Assembly: GCA_029260825.1 (NCBI GenBank)
Contig: JAJDCM010000132.1
Span: forward strand, 1-64,000
Source of the DNA: Planctomycetota bacterium
GTDB lineage: Bacteria; Planctomycetota; JACOTG01; JAJDCM01
DNA: 64,000 nucleotides
Direction of reading: 5' to 3'
Positions 46,582-56,029 of the stretch are shown here, one piece after another. Numbering within the stretch: the first letter of the stretch is position 1; every line of letters starts with the position of its first letter. A program made the position numbers and the translations under genes. Under the pieces are notes generated by a model. That model did no database searches and was not told where the DNA came from. It was given only the letters and a program-made list of their open reading frames with translations.

Positions 46582-47868
46582 TCAACTCTGTCCAGGAAGC
46601 TCGTACCCGGCGATCGTTTTCTTATCTCTTACGTAGAGACGTTGGCCGACCAGAGTGGGAGTGGTCCAGGAGGGGTTCTCGAGAATCTTCACCTTGGCGT
46701 GAATCTCGAAATCCTCTTCTCCGGCGGTCGCAATCATCAAATTTCCCTCCTCGTCCAGGAGAACAAGATGATCGCTTGCTCCGACGAAAATCGTGCGGGC
46801 AAACCCACGCTTGCGAAAGAGGACCGACCCCGTCTTTGCATCCATTCCGTAGAGCCTGGCTGGCTGGGTTCCGGTAGCGATGATCGTGTCCCCAACTCGA
46901 ACCACGTTGTTATGCCCCACCCGGAGTGCTCGTGAAAACCACACTTCCTCCACTTCAGTCGCTCCCTCGGAACGAACAAGCTTGATGGTTCGGCTTCCCC
47001 GGGGAGTGGCCAGGTACAGAAGATTGTCGGCTCCAAAAACAGGAGTACTCATTCCAACGCCTTCCTCGTCATGCTCGAAACTCCAGTAAAGGTCTCCGGT
47101 CTTTGGATCGACGCCCATGACATTCGTGCTCATGAACGAGATCAGCTGATCTTGACCATCAACGCTGGCGAGAATCGGCGAGGAATACCCGTTGGCGTTG
47201 GAGTGCTTCTTCCACACGACCTCGCCCGTCTCCTGCTTCATGGCGAGGAGACCATGCCCCTCACCCCCCAGCGGAACAATGATCAGGTCTTGATACGCAA
47301 GAGGACTCGACGAATAGCCGAAGCGAAGAAATGTCCCGTCGTACTCCTTCATCAGATCTTTGGACCACTGAACCGTTCCCTTCTTCTTGTCTACACAGGT
47401 AACGGTTGCATTGATCCCTGCAGCAAAGATCCGATCCCCGACGAGAAGCGGAGTTGCATTGGGCCCACGTCCAAATTGAAGTTCCGCATCAGCACGATGC
47501 TTCGCTTCATAGGAATGCTCCCACAAGGTTTTTCCCGAATTCGCATCGAGAGCGATGATGGCCTCTTCCTTATCGCTATTTCGATACATCGTATAGAGAA
47601 CACCATCCTCTTCCAGGATGCAGGAATAACCGTCGCCCAGATCCCGGGTCCAGAGCTGCTTGGGGCCGTCTTCCGGCCAATCAACGGATAGCTCGGACGT
47701 GGTGAGGAAATTCCGATCCGGGCCACCCCACTGAAGCCACTGGGCCTCTGCCGACCCAACCAGCCCTCCGACAATGAGAACAAGCATTAGGGAACAATTG
47801 AGAAGGCGTGGGCTCTTGGATCGAGGGCAGAGCAGAGCCATGGGAAAGTTCTCGCACAGGGATTTCAT
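46582..47868 (-). CDS. Secreted PQQ-like beta-propeller protein (BamB-like repeats)
   Basis: 428 aa from the ATG at 47868 (GAGG seven bases upstream); the frame extends another 56 codons without support. A long n-region precedes the signal helix LNCSLMLVLIVGGLVGSAEAQ. Seven or eight blades with ALDANSGKTLWEHSY, CVDKKKGTVQWSKDL, MKQETGEVVWKKHS, VDPKTGDLYWSFEH and MDAKTGSVLFRKR. It starts WLQWGGPDRNFLT, close to the WPQFRGANRDG opening of the propeller at 158-2164 but without the extra C-terminal domain. No catalytic dehydrogenase features; likely a periplasmic scaffold. Confidence 0.85.
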   Translation of the reverse strand: MKSLCENFPMALLCPRSKSPRLLNCSLMLVLIVGGLVGSAEAQWLQWGGPDRNFLTTSELSVDWPEDGPKQLWTRDLGDGYSCILEEDGVLYTMYRNSDKEEAIIALDANSGKTLWEHSYEAKHRADAELQFGRGPNATPLLVGDRIFAAGINATVTCVDKKKGTVQWSKDLMKEYDGTFLRFGYSSSPLAYQDLIIVPLGGEGHGLLAMKQETGEVVWKKHSNANGYSSPILASVDGQDQLISFMSTNVMGVDPKTGDLYWSFEHDEEGVGMSTPVFGADNLLYLATPRGSRTIKLVRSEGATEVEEVWFSRALRVGHNNVVRVGDTIIATGTQPARLYGMDAKTGSVLFRKRGFARTIFVGASDHLVLLDEEGNLMIATAGEEDFEIHAKVKILENPSWTTPTLVGQRLYVRDKKTIAGYELPGQS

Positions 47869-48019
47869 GGTTTGACCTCTTTCCTTCCTTACGATTGAAT
47901 AGAGCCTGTCCACTGGGCGCGCAAGCTGAGTCTTACTCATCTGCAATGCCAGATAACACAGCCTCCTACGGGTGAGGAGTTCAAACGTTGGAGTGAAGGT
48001 GGGGTTCTTACCTGGGAAT

Positions 48020-49534
48020 ATGAAGAGCATGCACAACCGATTCCGATGGTTTCTCGTTCAGACCCTCCTGATCCTGCTCCTCCACCCCGGAATAGGTCAT
48101 TGCCAGGTGCAGCGAATCGATCCTGAATTCCTCCGGTCTTACGGGGCCGACAATTTTTCCCAGCAGTACAAAGACGCCCTCTGGACCTACCTTCAAGCCG
48201 AGGAAAAATATTCAGCCGGAGAGTTTCCAAGAGCCCACCAGCTCCTTGAGAATCTGTGGGCACAGTATCCCGTCGGAAGTCCTGGCTGGGGCGCACTCCC
48301 AGGGCAGCCCTTCGGGATCAATCTTGGCACACCGCCCTGCTATTACGCGCTTCGCATGCTCACCGACATGACCACGTTTCGACTTGAACACCCTCCGCTG
48401 GTTCATCGAGTGGTCGGCGGTCAGCCTGGAGAGGCTGTGAACCTCCCTCCCCGTTCCGCTCTTCTGACCATCGTCGTCGTAGGAGAGACGTCTGGAATTG
48501 AGCCACGAACCGTCCTGGACATCCAGCAAGGAACAGGCCCGTTCGTCGTTCACTCGGTTGACCCCCGGCTCACCGAAAACAGCCACTTTGCCGTGCGCGA
48601 ATCTCTTGCCCTTTTCAAGGAATACACGACAGCGATCACTCGGGGGCGCCTCGGACTTCGGACTCACATCCTCCCTCTTCCCGGCGCCCAGCTTCCCGTA
48701 CGGGCCCAGGTACTTCCAGGCGGCACCTACCATGCCGGTCTCACGAACCTGGCCGACGTGTGGAGTCATGTCCCGCAAGTGATCCAGGAAGAAACCGATT
48801 GGTGGTGGATCATTTATCCTTCCCATGTTCCCGAGCAACACCCGGCCTTCCAGAATTCCGAGTTCATCACCGGTGGCATGGCAACGGGTCCGGACGGAGC
48901 ATCCCCTGCGTTTCTCATCGATGATCGATGGCTCGTACGAAAACCCCCTCACCTCGGAAGCGGCACCTACTCGGATGTGGAGCGACGCCTTTACCTCCCC
49001 CAGTGGCTTCAGCACGAGTTCTTTCACCACCTTTTCCGGACCTATCCTGAGTTCGGACTGGAGGCAACTCCTCATCAGTGGTTCAACCGAGCCTTGTGGC
49101 CCGCCGATTTTGAAGGCAACTACGAAACCGACTACTTTCATGAAGCTCTCGTACGTCGATTCCAAACCGCGAGCACTCCGATCCACGTTGCTCTTCGCTA
49201 CTCGACATCCGACGCTCCCTACGATTTGTTAACGATCAACGACGTGATTGGCACCTATGTGCGGGAACCGGTGGAGAATCCCTGGCACATCGGAGACATC
49301 GAGTTTGTGGCTCCCTTCAACGGGGAGATCCGGTGGAAGAACACCGCCAACGTGAACTGGGGACTTGATCCGAGCCTTTCTTCCGGCCGCTTGCTCACCG
49401 GCCCCGATTGCCCCTATTATGATCCCCCGGTTGGCACCGAGTTCAGGATCGTCTTTTCGCGAGACGAAAATGGAGATCTGACCGACGACATTTCCGGGTT
49501 CACATTCAACGGCGAAACATACCACAAACAATAA
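48020..49534 (+). CDS. Secreted HEXXH protein of unknown family (possible metallopeptidase)
   Basis: 504 aa from ATG 48020 (48029 also possible). Signal peptide ends GIGHCQ. An N-terminal TPR-like helix pair (YKDALWTYLQAEEKYSAGEFPRAHQLLENLW) precedes a central region with VVGETSGIEPR and a catalytic-looking helix LPQWLQHEFFHHLFRTYPEF near 345. H-E-F-F-H is the zinc-binding pattern of gluzincin/metzincin proteases, and ETDYFHEAL about 45 residues later could give another ligand. The C-terminal domain is beta-rich with paired cysteines. I cannot place it in a named family. The microsatellite begins six bases after its stop. Confidence 0.6.
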   Translation: MKSMHNRFRWFLVQTLLILLLHPGIGHCQVQRIDPEFLRSYGADNFSQQYKDALWTYLQAEEKYSAGEFPRAHQLLENLWAQYPVGSPGWGALPGQPFGINLGTPPCYYALRMLTDMTTFRLEHPPLVHRVVGGQPGEAVNLPPRSALLTIVVVGETSGIEPRTVLDIQQGTGPFVVHSVDPRLTENSHFAVRESLALFKEYTTAITRGRLGLRTHILPLPGAQLPVRAQVLPGGTYHAGLTNLADVWSHVPQVIQEETDWWWIIYPSHVPEQHPAFQNSEFITGGMATGPDGASPAFLIDDRWLVRKPPHLGSGTYSDVERRLYLPQWLQHEFFHHLFRTYPEFGLEATPHQWFNRALWPADFEGNYETDYFHEALVRRFQTASTPIHVALRYSTSDAPYDLLTINDVIGTYVREPVENPWHIGDIEFVAPFNGEIRWKNTANVNWGLDPSLSSGRLLTGPDCPYYDPPVGTEFRIVFSRDENGDLTDDISGFTFNGETYHKQ

Positions 49535-49540
49535 CCAATC

Positions 49541-49628
49541 AGTCAGTCAGTCAGTCAGTCAGTCAGTCAGTCAGTCAGTCAGTCAGTCAGTCAGTCAGTC
49601 AGTCAGTCAGTCAGTCAGTCAGTCAGTC
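49541..49628. repeat. Tetranucleotide microsatellite (AGTC) x 22
   Basis: Twenty-two uninterrupted AGTC units (88 bases), preceded by TC. It lies between two convergent genes. The right end runs into the last codons of the minus-strand gene, whose TGA stop (49619-49621) is made by the repeat. Because the unit passes through all three frames and contains TGA on the minus strand, copy changes should not alter that protein. Confidence 0.97.
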
Positions 49629-50698
49629 GTTCGTTGTTGATCGAGCAAGGTCAGCCAGGCGCCTCCATGCAACTCGAGCAGTTGCCGATCTTGCTCCGGT
49701 AGCACCGAGAGACTCGCTTCGCCACCATGCTTCTTCAAGCTTTGATGAACCCGACGAGCCACTCCTACTCCATACTCATCCTCCGCACCCACGAAGAGAT
49801 GTACCTGGATTTTTCGGCGAGCAAACTTGACGAGGTCGTCCTCACTCCATCCGGTCCAACCATAGGTTGAGGCGGTGGAAAGACTCTGCCAGTATTTTCC
49901 AGACATTCGAGAGTAAGTAAGAGCCGGACGCGCTCCACTCGCAAAACCGACCAGGTGAAACCTCCCACCCTCCACCTTGTATTTCCTCTTCAATCGATTC
50001 AACAACCCCTCCATGGCATGGTGAAAAGGATGGGTCCACCAGCCATCTTTCGGAGCGACCGGCACGATGACGATCCATCCCCGGTTCTTGGTTTCTCCTC
50101 CAAAAAGACTCTCCAACATCCAGTCCGCAGACCTCACCCCTTGACCGGGAGGAAAGGCAAAGGCCGCTGGATAGGTTTTCTTCCCGTCAAAGCCCTCGGG
50201 GAGTATCACGTGATATTGAAAGGATTTTCCGTTTCCCTTGTGCACATCGTACTCGTGTTTTCGGGGCATCGGAAAACTCTGCTTCCGTCGAACAGCATCG
50301 AGGTCAGAGTCGGTCTCGAGCAAGTCAAAGTCGAGAAAGCCGGCTTTCATGGCCCGATCAAGCGCCTCCAGCGCCTTGTCAACATCCCCCTTGAGACTGA
50401 GCGAGCAAGCGACATTATAGAGAGAGGTCGCCCGGATCTCGGGAAACTCGGCAGCCTTCTCTCCGGCCTCGATGGACCGGTCATAATTCTTGAGATAGTT
50501 GTGGGCCTGTGCGAGGTTAAACCAGGCGGCCCCGCTCGATGGATCTTCGGCCGTGATGGCCGAAAAGGCTTCAGCCGCCTTTTTCCAGTTTCCGGAACGC
50601 AAATAGCGTTGGCCCTGCTCAAGAGTTGGAGTCCCCCCTGCCAATGCAGGACCGAGTAGAGCCAATACCGAACAGAAGGCGAGTGTAAGCTTGCTCAT
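49619..50698 (-). CDS. Secreted TPR protein with esterase-like alpha/beta domain, nucleophile apparently replaced
   Basis: 359 aa, signal peptide to about residue 21. Residues 25-130 hold TPR units (GQRYLRSGNWKKAAEAFSAITAEDPSSGAAWFNLAQA). Residues about 145-350 follow the esterase D/PHB depolymerase-like fold: YHVILPEGFDGKKTYPAAFAFP, then the elbow FHLVGFASGARPAL, FVGAEDEYGV and LLELHGGAWL. In the elbow the usual G-x-S-x-G reads G-F-A-S-G, so Ala sits where the nucleophilic Ser is expected, while candidate Asp and His remain. It may be inactive or use the neighbouring Ser. The last residues TTD and the stop come from the AGTC repeat. Confidence 0.72.
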   Translation of the reverse strand: MSKLTLAFCSVLALLGPALAGGTPTLEQGQRYLRSGNWKKAAEAFSAITAEDPSSGAAWFNLAQAHNYLKNYDRSIEAGEKAAEFPEIRATSLYNVACSLSLKGDVDKALEALDRAMKAGFLDFDLLETDSDLDAVRRKQSFPMPRKHEYDVHKGNGKSFQYHVILPEGFDGKKTYPAAFAFPPGQGVRSADWMLESLFGGETKNRGWIVIVPVAPKDGWWTHPFHHAMEGLLNRLKRKYKVEGGRFHLVGFASGARPALTYSRMSGKYWQSLSTASTYGWTGWSEDDLVKFARRKIQVHLFVGAEDEYGVGVARRVHQSLKKHGGEASLSVLPEQDRQLLELHGGAWLTLLDQQRTTD

Positions 50699-50899
50699 GT
50701 TTTTCCCTCTTCATTTCTTTTCAATTCATCCAATGCAGTTTTTTTAGCACATCCACCCCGAAAGGAACAGACGGAAACCGCGGCATCGGAAGAAAATCTA
50801 CTCCCCCTGAAAGCCAGTTTGAACTAACCTATAAGCAGATGGGACTCCCTTGTCCGGAGCCAATGGAGGTTTTTTCGACATCATTGACGGAGGCTAACC

Positions 50900-51577
50900 A
50901 TGACTTCTTCCACCTGGATACTATCGATTCTCTTCTCGGTCTTCCTTCCCTTGAGCGCTACAGCTCCGCCTCAAGGAGAAGTCGCGGGAAAGCTCGAAGA
51001 GCTGACAACCAAGGCCAAAGAAGCCTATTCCAACGGGAAGCCCAAAGATGCAGTGAACTACCTTCAACAAGCCATCGGGGCGATCCAGGAAGAGGGTGTC
51101 CAGGGGCTAGCAACCTTCACACCGATCATCCCCAAGAACTGGAAAGCCGACGAGGCAAAAACAACGACAGGGATGTGGGGAGGAGTCGGTGGCACAGCGG
51201 CTAGCTCCTTTCAGTGGAGCAACGTTACCCGCAAGTACGTCCGTGAAAGTGACGGACTCAAGATGGACGTGACCATTTCGAACTGGCCCCAGATCATCAC
51301 CGCTCAGAGAGCTTCCATCCAGATGATCAAATCCAATCCCATGTTTGCTCAGATGATGAATCAAGACCCCAACAAGAAAATGACCATCATTGATCAAGAC
51401 GGCTGGATCGGAATGAGACAGATCCAGAAGGGGAGAAGGGCTGAAATCATGGTCATGGGAAAATCGACCATGGTCATGCTCAAGCTCTCCAAGGACGATG
51501 AAGCGGCTCTCGATCTCTTCTGGAAATCGATGAGACTCAAAGAACTGACGAAGCTGGACGCGTCGACCGACCAATAG
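50900..51577 (+). CDS. Small secreted protein, unknown function
   Basis: 225 aa with signal peptide (STWILSILFSVFLPLSATA). A short helical TPR-like start (KAKEAYSNGKPKDAVNYLQQAIGAI) is followed by a compact alpha/beta domain with W and M-rich stretches (FTPIIPKNWKADEAK, IIDQDGWIGMRQIQKGRRAEIMVMGKSTMVMLKL). No family recognised. GGAGG six bases before ATG. It precedes the large M9-like gene by 57 bases and may share its transcript. Confidence 0.6.
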   Translation: MTSSTWILSILFSVFLPLSATAPPQGEVAGKLEELTTKAKEAYSNGKPKDAVNYLQQAIGAIQEEGVQGLATFTPIIPKNWKADEAKTTTGMWGGVGGTAASSFQWSNVTRKYVRESDGLKMDVTISNWPQIITAQRASIQMIKSNPMFAQMMNQDPNKKMTIIDQDGWIGMRQIQKGRRAEIMVMGKSTMVMLKLSKDDEAALDLFWKSMRLKELTKLDASTDQ

Positions 51578-51634
51578 TCACCCGGATTCAAAACGGCCCC
51601 AGCACTCGTCAGCTGCCCTGAAGAAGGAACATCG

Positions 51635-54600
51635 ATGTCAAATTCGGCCCCGAGCATCGCGCTCCTCTTGCTCCTCGTATTCGCTTCAATTGTCACGGCG
51701 ACACAGCAAGAGCGAGCACCTGCAGGGCACCCCGCCCCGGACTCATCGCTTCCCTGCTGCAGTGCCGTCCCGGCTAACCGACGGGCCACAGTACCTCGAG
51801 TCCTGATGCGTGAACCGACGGTTTCTACTCTCGCCCCAACTCTCGGGCCCTGTTCGTCTTCTGATTTCGCTGCCCTGAGTGGTAATAACCTCGTGAATGC
51901 TATTGCCGGCGCCGGACCTTGCCTGGACGTCTTGTTCAGTTATGACACGGACGTACAGACGGTGATCGCGCCAGCCAACGCGACTCTCGTGGCAAACGCA
52001 ATCTCGTTGGAATCGGCAAACTTGACCGGCAACGCAACCAGGCTGAGGAACATGAGCTACTTCCTCCAGATCGGGTTCTTTCACGAGTTCTATGAGCCTT
52101 CCGTGACCTACGATGCCACGACGGTTTCAAATGCTCAGCAGGCCATGATTGATATCGCAGCAAGCGTGGACTTTCTGGACGAATCCCAGCCGGTAAAAGA
52201 CCTGCGACAGCAATGGATCATCAGCCTTGACAGCACCAACGGAACAGACCTGACTCTCCCGGCCGTTGAGGCCATTCTTTCCCGATACCGGAGCAACCCG
52301 GCTCACGCCATGTCGTTTCAAGAACGAGTCACCGCCTTCAATGCTTTCTTTACTCTGGGGCGCCAGATCAACAACAACTTCATTGCCCTTGGCACGGGAA
52401 GCCCTTGGTACTCCCTCATCAATCAGTCCCTTCACGATGTGATCGACGCCTACGCCCTCGACCTCACAACCGACAGTGACACCGAGCCGATCACGAACAA
52501 TGCGATCTTCGTTTTAGGTCACTTTTCATTTCTCGAGCCAGCTCGCGCGGCTGCCGGACACACATCGCTGACCAGCGCCTACCAGGCTCATCCTCAATAC
52601 CTGGGTCCCTGGCTTCGATCGGTCATCGACCTTGAACACTTCTACAACGGGGAACTCGACAACGGAACACCACTTCCTCTCGCTCAAATCCGGAGCGACG
52701 TTGCCGCGATCGCCCTTCCCAACACTTTCAGCTTCGATCAAGGTCGCTTGACGTTTCGCACGCCTCTTTCTCTGTCTGCGATTGAGGCCCAGTATGAAGC
52801 CATGAAAGAAGTTGGCAGTCAGTTCTTTCGCAAGTGTAGCTCTCTTGATCCAGTACCCGGCGATCTCAACGAATCTCTGACTCTGGTCATCTACGGAAGC
52901 CCGAGTGATTATCAGCTTTATCAACCGTTCTTGTACGGATACAACACGAACAATGGCGGCATCTTCATCGAGGGTGACGGAACGCTATTTACCTACGACC
53001 GAACCCCCCAGCAAAGCATCTATACCCTTGAAGAGCTTCTTCGCCATGAGTACGTACACTATCTCGACTCCCGATATCTGGTGACCGGCGGATTCTATGG
53101 CCCGGGAACCCTCTATCAGGGAGGACGACTTGACTGGTACTCCGAGGGGCTTGCAGAATTCCTGGTGGGGAGCACCCGGTCCCTGGGTGTGCTCCCTCGA
53201 GGAACCCTCCTCTCTCAGATCGAAGGGGACTCCTCACGGATGAGCGTTTCCCAGATCCTGTCGGCGACCTATTCCTCGGGTTTTGGTTTCTACCGCTACG
53301 CGGGCACGTTCTTCAAGTTCCTGGAAGAGGATGAGGCCGACCGCCTTGTCACTCTCTTTGAAGCGATCCTGGGGAACAACCTTGCAAACCTCGATGCTCT
53401 CTACGCGTCCTGGTCTGCCGATTCAGCCTTTCAGAATGCCTATGACACCTGGCTGACGAATCGGATCAACGACTACAACACCAGTAACGGTCCGTTTGCC
53501 GAGGATGTCCCAACAACCCCAACTCCGACGAACCTCCCCGAAAACAACTCTGAATTGATCCGGAGCGAACTACGGGACTCCCTTTCGGCATCCGGAGCCA
53601 GCACATTTTCGGTGTGGGCGGAACGGTTTCATTTCGAAGATGTGATCACGATTCCGACCCAGGGAGCAACCCCAGGCGCCCTCCGAGAAGTTTTCGACGA
53701 GACGATCATGGATGGTTTCGTGGATCAACTCGCGCCTCTCCTCATGAATTTCGAGTCAGCCGTTGCCTGGTGCGGCAACATCCAGGTTGTAGGGCAAAAC
53801 GCAACCGCTCGCTACACGATGGAAGGCCCGTTCAATCCCACTCCGGCGGATCAAACTCCCCCCGCATCCCCCGTAGGTCTTGTCGTAACCGATTCTACTG
53901 GTGTCGCCGACCTTCAATGGCATCCGAATGACGAAGCCGACCTGACCGGCTACAACGTCTATCGGTCGACAAGCTACGACGGCCTTTACTCCCTCCTGAA
54001 CGGCAACGTCGTTTCGCCGACTTCTTATCACGATGGAACCGCCATCCCGGACCAATACTATGCGGTCGCCGCCGTTGATGCTTCTGGCAACGAGTCTCCT
54101 CTTTCGATACAAATTCAGGGTGGCGCCTCGGGTAGGATCCTTCTGGTCGATGGCCACTCCACCCAGAGAGGCTCTTACTTCAATGCCTATTCCTCCGAGC
54201 TTGATCAGCGCAACATCGCCTATGATCGATGGATCCCGGCGATCGATGGAGAACCCACCGCCGCCGTCCTCTCGCCCTACACGCAGGGAATTGTCATCTG
54301 GTCCGTGGGCTATTATGTACCGTCGGATCCGCTTCAACTCAGCCCCGGACGTCAGGCGGCAATCGAAGACTATCTCGACAACGGAGGGAACCTGATCTTC
54401 TCCGGGGCCTACATGGCATCCAACCTCGACCAGACGAGCCTCTTCACCGATTACTTCCACGCTCAACACGTACGCTTCAATGTTGATCTTCCGGAGCTCC
54501 TCGAAGTTCCGGGAAGCCCACTCGGCCTGGGACTTGGCGCCACCATGTCGACGACTTTGTATGAGAGCGAAATTGACCTGAATGCTCCGGCTCAGTCCGC

Positions 54601-55084
54601 TCTCACGTATGATCCAACCTCTGGAGCTGGAATGATTGACTCCAGCGGAACCGCAGTTTTTACCGTTGACGATGGCTACCGGGTCGTCTACTTCGGTTTC
54701 CCCTTCGCCGACCTCACTCAAGAAAGTCGCTCCGATCTCATGGATGGCATCCTCGACTGGATGGTTCCCACCCAACCCCGAGTAGAAATGTTTCCCGGCA
54801 TCGCAGGTGAGCTCAACGAGTTTGCGGTCTACAACGCAAAGCCAGGGGAGCGGATCTTCTTCCTCGCGGGCATCCAACCTGCCAACCTATCCACTCCCTG
54901 CTCGGGGACGTTCCTTGGCATCGATCCGGTACGAATCCTCGCTCGAAAAAACGCAGACGCAAGCGGATTCGCATCCCTCTCTTTTCCCATCGGTGGCGGA
55001 CGGTCCGGATTGACCATCCTCATTCAGGCGGCGATTGTTCCCTCCTGTGAGCTCACCGATGTGCTGCAGTTGACTCTCGAATAG
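51635..55084 (+). CDS. Large secreted M9 collagenase-like metalloprotease with Fn3 and C-terminal domains
   Basis: 1149 aa, signal peptide to about residue 27. Residues about 70-370 are helical, resembling the activator domain of Vibrio/Clostridium collagenases. The catalytic part has EELLRHEYVHYLDSRYL (zinc HEXXH near 475) and LDWYSEGLAEFLVGS, where Glu is the third ligand as in M9. A fibronectin III domain (about 745-830, PASPVGLVVTDSTGVADLQW...YNVYRSTS) and a Rossmann-like segment (RILLVDGHS...) follow. The last about 100 residues (PGIAGELNEFAVYNAKPGERIFFLAG) are a cysteine-paired beta domain. Probably extracellular and protein-degrading; collagen activity is not shown. Confidence 0.75.
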   Translation: MSNSAPSIALLLLLVFASIVTATQQERAPAGHPAPDSSLPCCSAVPANRRATVPRVLMREPTVSTLAPTLGPCSSSDFAALSGNNLVNAIAGAGPCLDVLFSYDTDVQTVIAPANATLVANAISLESANLTGNATRLRNMSYFLQIGFFHEFYEPSVTYDATTVSNAQQAMIDIAASVDFLDESQPVKDLRQQWIISLDSTNGTDLTLPAVEAILSRYRSNPAHAMSFQERVTAFNAFFTLGRQINNNFIALGTGSPWYSLINQSLHDVIDAYALDLTTDSDTEPITNNAIFVLGHFSFLEPARAAAGHTSLTSAYQAHPQYLGPWLRSVIDLEHFYNGELDNGTPLPLAQIRSDVAAIALPNTFSFDQGRLTFRTPLSLSAIEAQYEAMKEVGSQFFRKCSSLDPVPGDLNESLTLVIYGSPSDYQLYQPFLYGYNTNNGGIFIEGDGTLFTYDRTPQQSIYTLEELLRHEYVHYLDSRYLVTGGFYGPGTLYQGGRLDWYSEGLAEFLVGSTRSLGVLPRGTLLSQIEGDSSRMSVSQILSATYSSGFGFYRYAGTFFKFLEEDEADRLVTLFEAILGNNLANLDALYASWSADSAFQNAYDTWLTNRINDYNTSNGPFAEDVPTTPTPTNLPENNSELIRSELRDSLSASGASTFSVWAERFHFEDVITIPTQGATPGALREVFDETIMDGFVDQLAPLLMNFESAVAWCGNIQVVGQNATARYTMEGPFNPTPADQTPPASPVGLVVTDSTGVADLQWHPNDEADLTGYNVYRSTSYDGLYSLLNGNVVSPTSYHDGTAIPDQYYAVAAVDASGNESPLSIQIQGGASGRILLVDGHSTQRGSYFNAYSSELDQRNIAYDRWIPAIDGEPTAAVLSPYTQGIVIWSVGYYVPSDPLQLSPGRQAAIEDYLDNGGNLIFSGAYMASNLDQTSLFTDYFHAQHVRFNVDLPELLEVPGSPLGLGLGATMSTTLYESEIDLNAPAQSALTYDPTSGAGMIDSSGTAVFTVDDGYRVVYFGFPFADLTQESRSDLMDGILDWMVPTQPRVEMFPGIAGELNEFAVYNAKPGERIFFLAGIQPANLSTPCSGTFLGIDPVRILARKNADASGFASLSFPIGGGRSGLTILIQAAIVPSCELTDVLQLTLE

Positions 55085-55165
55085 ATCGCTTTGATACGAA
55101 AAGGAAAAGCGGCAAAGACCCGCAGGGCCTCCGCCGCCATTTTGGTCTTCGGTGAAGCCGAAAGC

Positions 55166-56029
55166 CTATTCGCCCGTAACCAATCTTCCCTTCAATACCC
55201 AGTACAGGTATCTCCTTTTTCCTCCCCCATCGACCCGGCCCCCGAAAACCGTCACCTTGCCTTCCCCGAGGAACGCTGAGAATTGACCGGTGCTTCCACT
55301 ACGTGGCGGAGGAAGTGATTTCTGCGACTCCCCGTCAAAAGAAGAGATGTTGTACCGAGTATCAACCCGGATCAACTTTGCCCCCACCTGGCTCGCGGTC
55401 AGAACCAGGTCGACGTTTGCCTCCGCATAGCCGCCGAGACTGCTTTGGGTGACTCCGCTGCTCATCGTCGTCGTTGAGAAGGGAGCCTCCCGACGGCTTG
55501 TGAATTCCATCGCCTTCCCAAGAACCATGGAATAGGAAAGATCGACAAGATGCACCACACCCTTTTCCCTGATGGACAGCAGTCTTTCCGCCAGCTCTTT
55601 CTCTCCCGCCTCTCCCTGAATATCCGCTGGACTGGGAATTCCCAGCCTGGTCACGGCGGCGGCCTCGACTTCAAAGACCCCCACATCGACCCGAGCAAGA
55701 GTCGGAATCTGCTTCCTTTCTTTCGCCTTCTGGATGGGAACACCCAACGTAACATCGAGAAGTTTCACCACCTCGATCGCCCGATCGACTCCCTCCCTCC
55801 CCACGACAAAGACAGAGTTCGTCTTTTCATCCGGCACGAATTTCACGGTTCGTACCAGTTGCTTCACGAGCTTGACAACATCGGAAGCCTGGCTGTGCCC
55901 CAGCTCCACTCTTTGAAACCTCTCTTCTGGCCTCTCGGCTCGACCAGCTTCCTTGCATTCGCCTCCCGTCGCGGCACAGAAACTCACAACGCCGATTACC
56001 ACTGCACGTAAAACTATCTGCCGGATCAT
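55166..56029 (-). CDS. Secreted secretin-N-like domain protein
   Basis: 287 aa from ATG 56029 (AGGAG seven bases upstream; the adjacent ATG 56032 is also possible). Signal peptide to about residue 20. Residues about 35-110 (RVELGHSQASDVVKLVKQLVRTVKFVPDEKTNSVFVVGREGVDRAIEVVKLLD) match the secretin N-domain/GspD N1-N2 pattern of beta-alpha-beta with NSV.V.G. The rest includes strands that could form part of a secretin, but at under 300 residues it lacks the full secretin core and has no pilus or type II genes nearby. Perhaps a truncated or specialised secretin relative. Confidence 0.6.
   Translation of the reverse strand: MIRQIVLRAVVIGVVSFCAATGGECKEAGRAERPEERFQRVELGHSQASDVVKLVKQLVRTVKFVPDEKTNSVFVVGREGVDRAIEVVKLLDVTLGVPIQKAKERKQIPTLARVDVGVFEVEAAAVTRLGIPSPADIQGEAGEKELAERLLSIREKGVVHLVDLSYSMVLGKAMEFTSRREAPFSTTTMSSGVTQSSLGGYAEANVDLVLTASQVGAKLIRVDTRYNISSFDGESQKSLPPPRSGSTGQFSAFLGEGKVTVFGGRVDGGGKRRYLYWVLKGRLVTGE

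Noticed and set aside
48212-49186. 324-codon open frame on the minus strand
   Set aside because: Lies wholly inside the HEFFH gene in antisense; no family features.
49541-49628. CRISPR array
   Set aside because: Units are 4 bases without spacers; a simple microsatellite.
53756-54877. 373-codon open frame on the minus strand
   Set aside because: Antisense to the M9-like gene with no ribosome site, signal or recognisable domain; a shadow of a GC-rich coding region.
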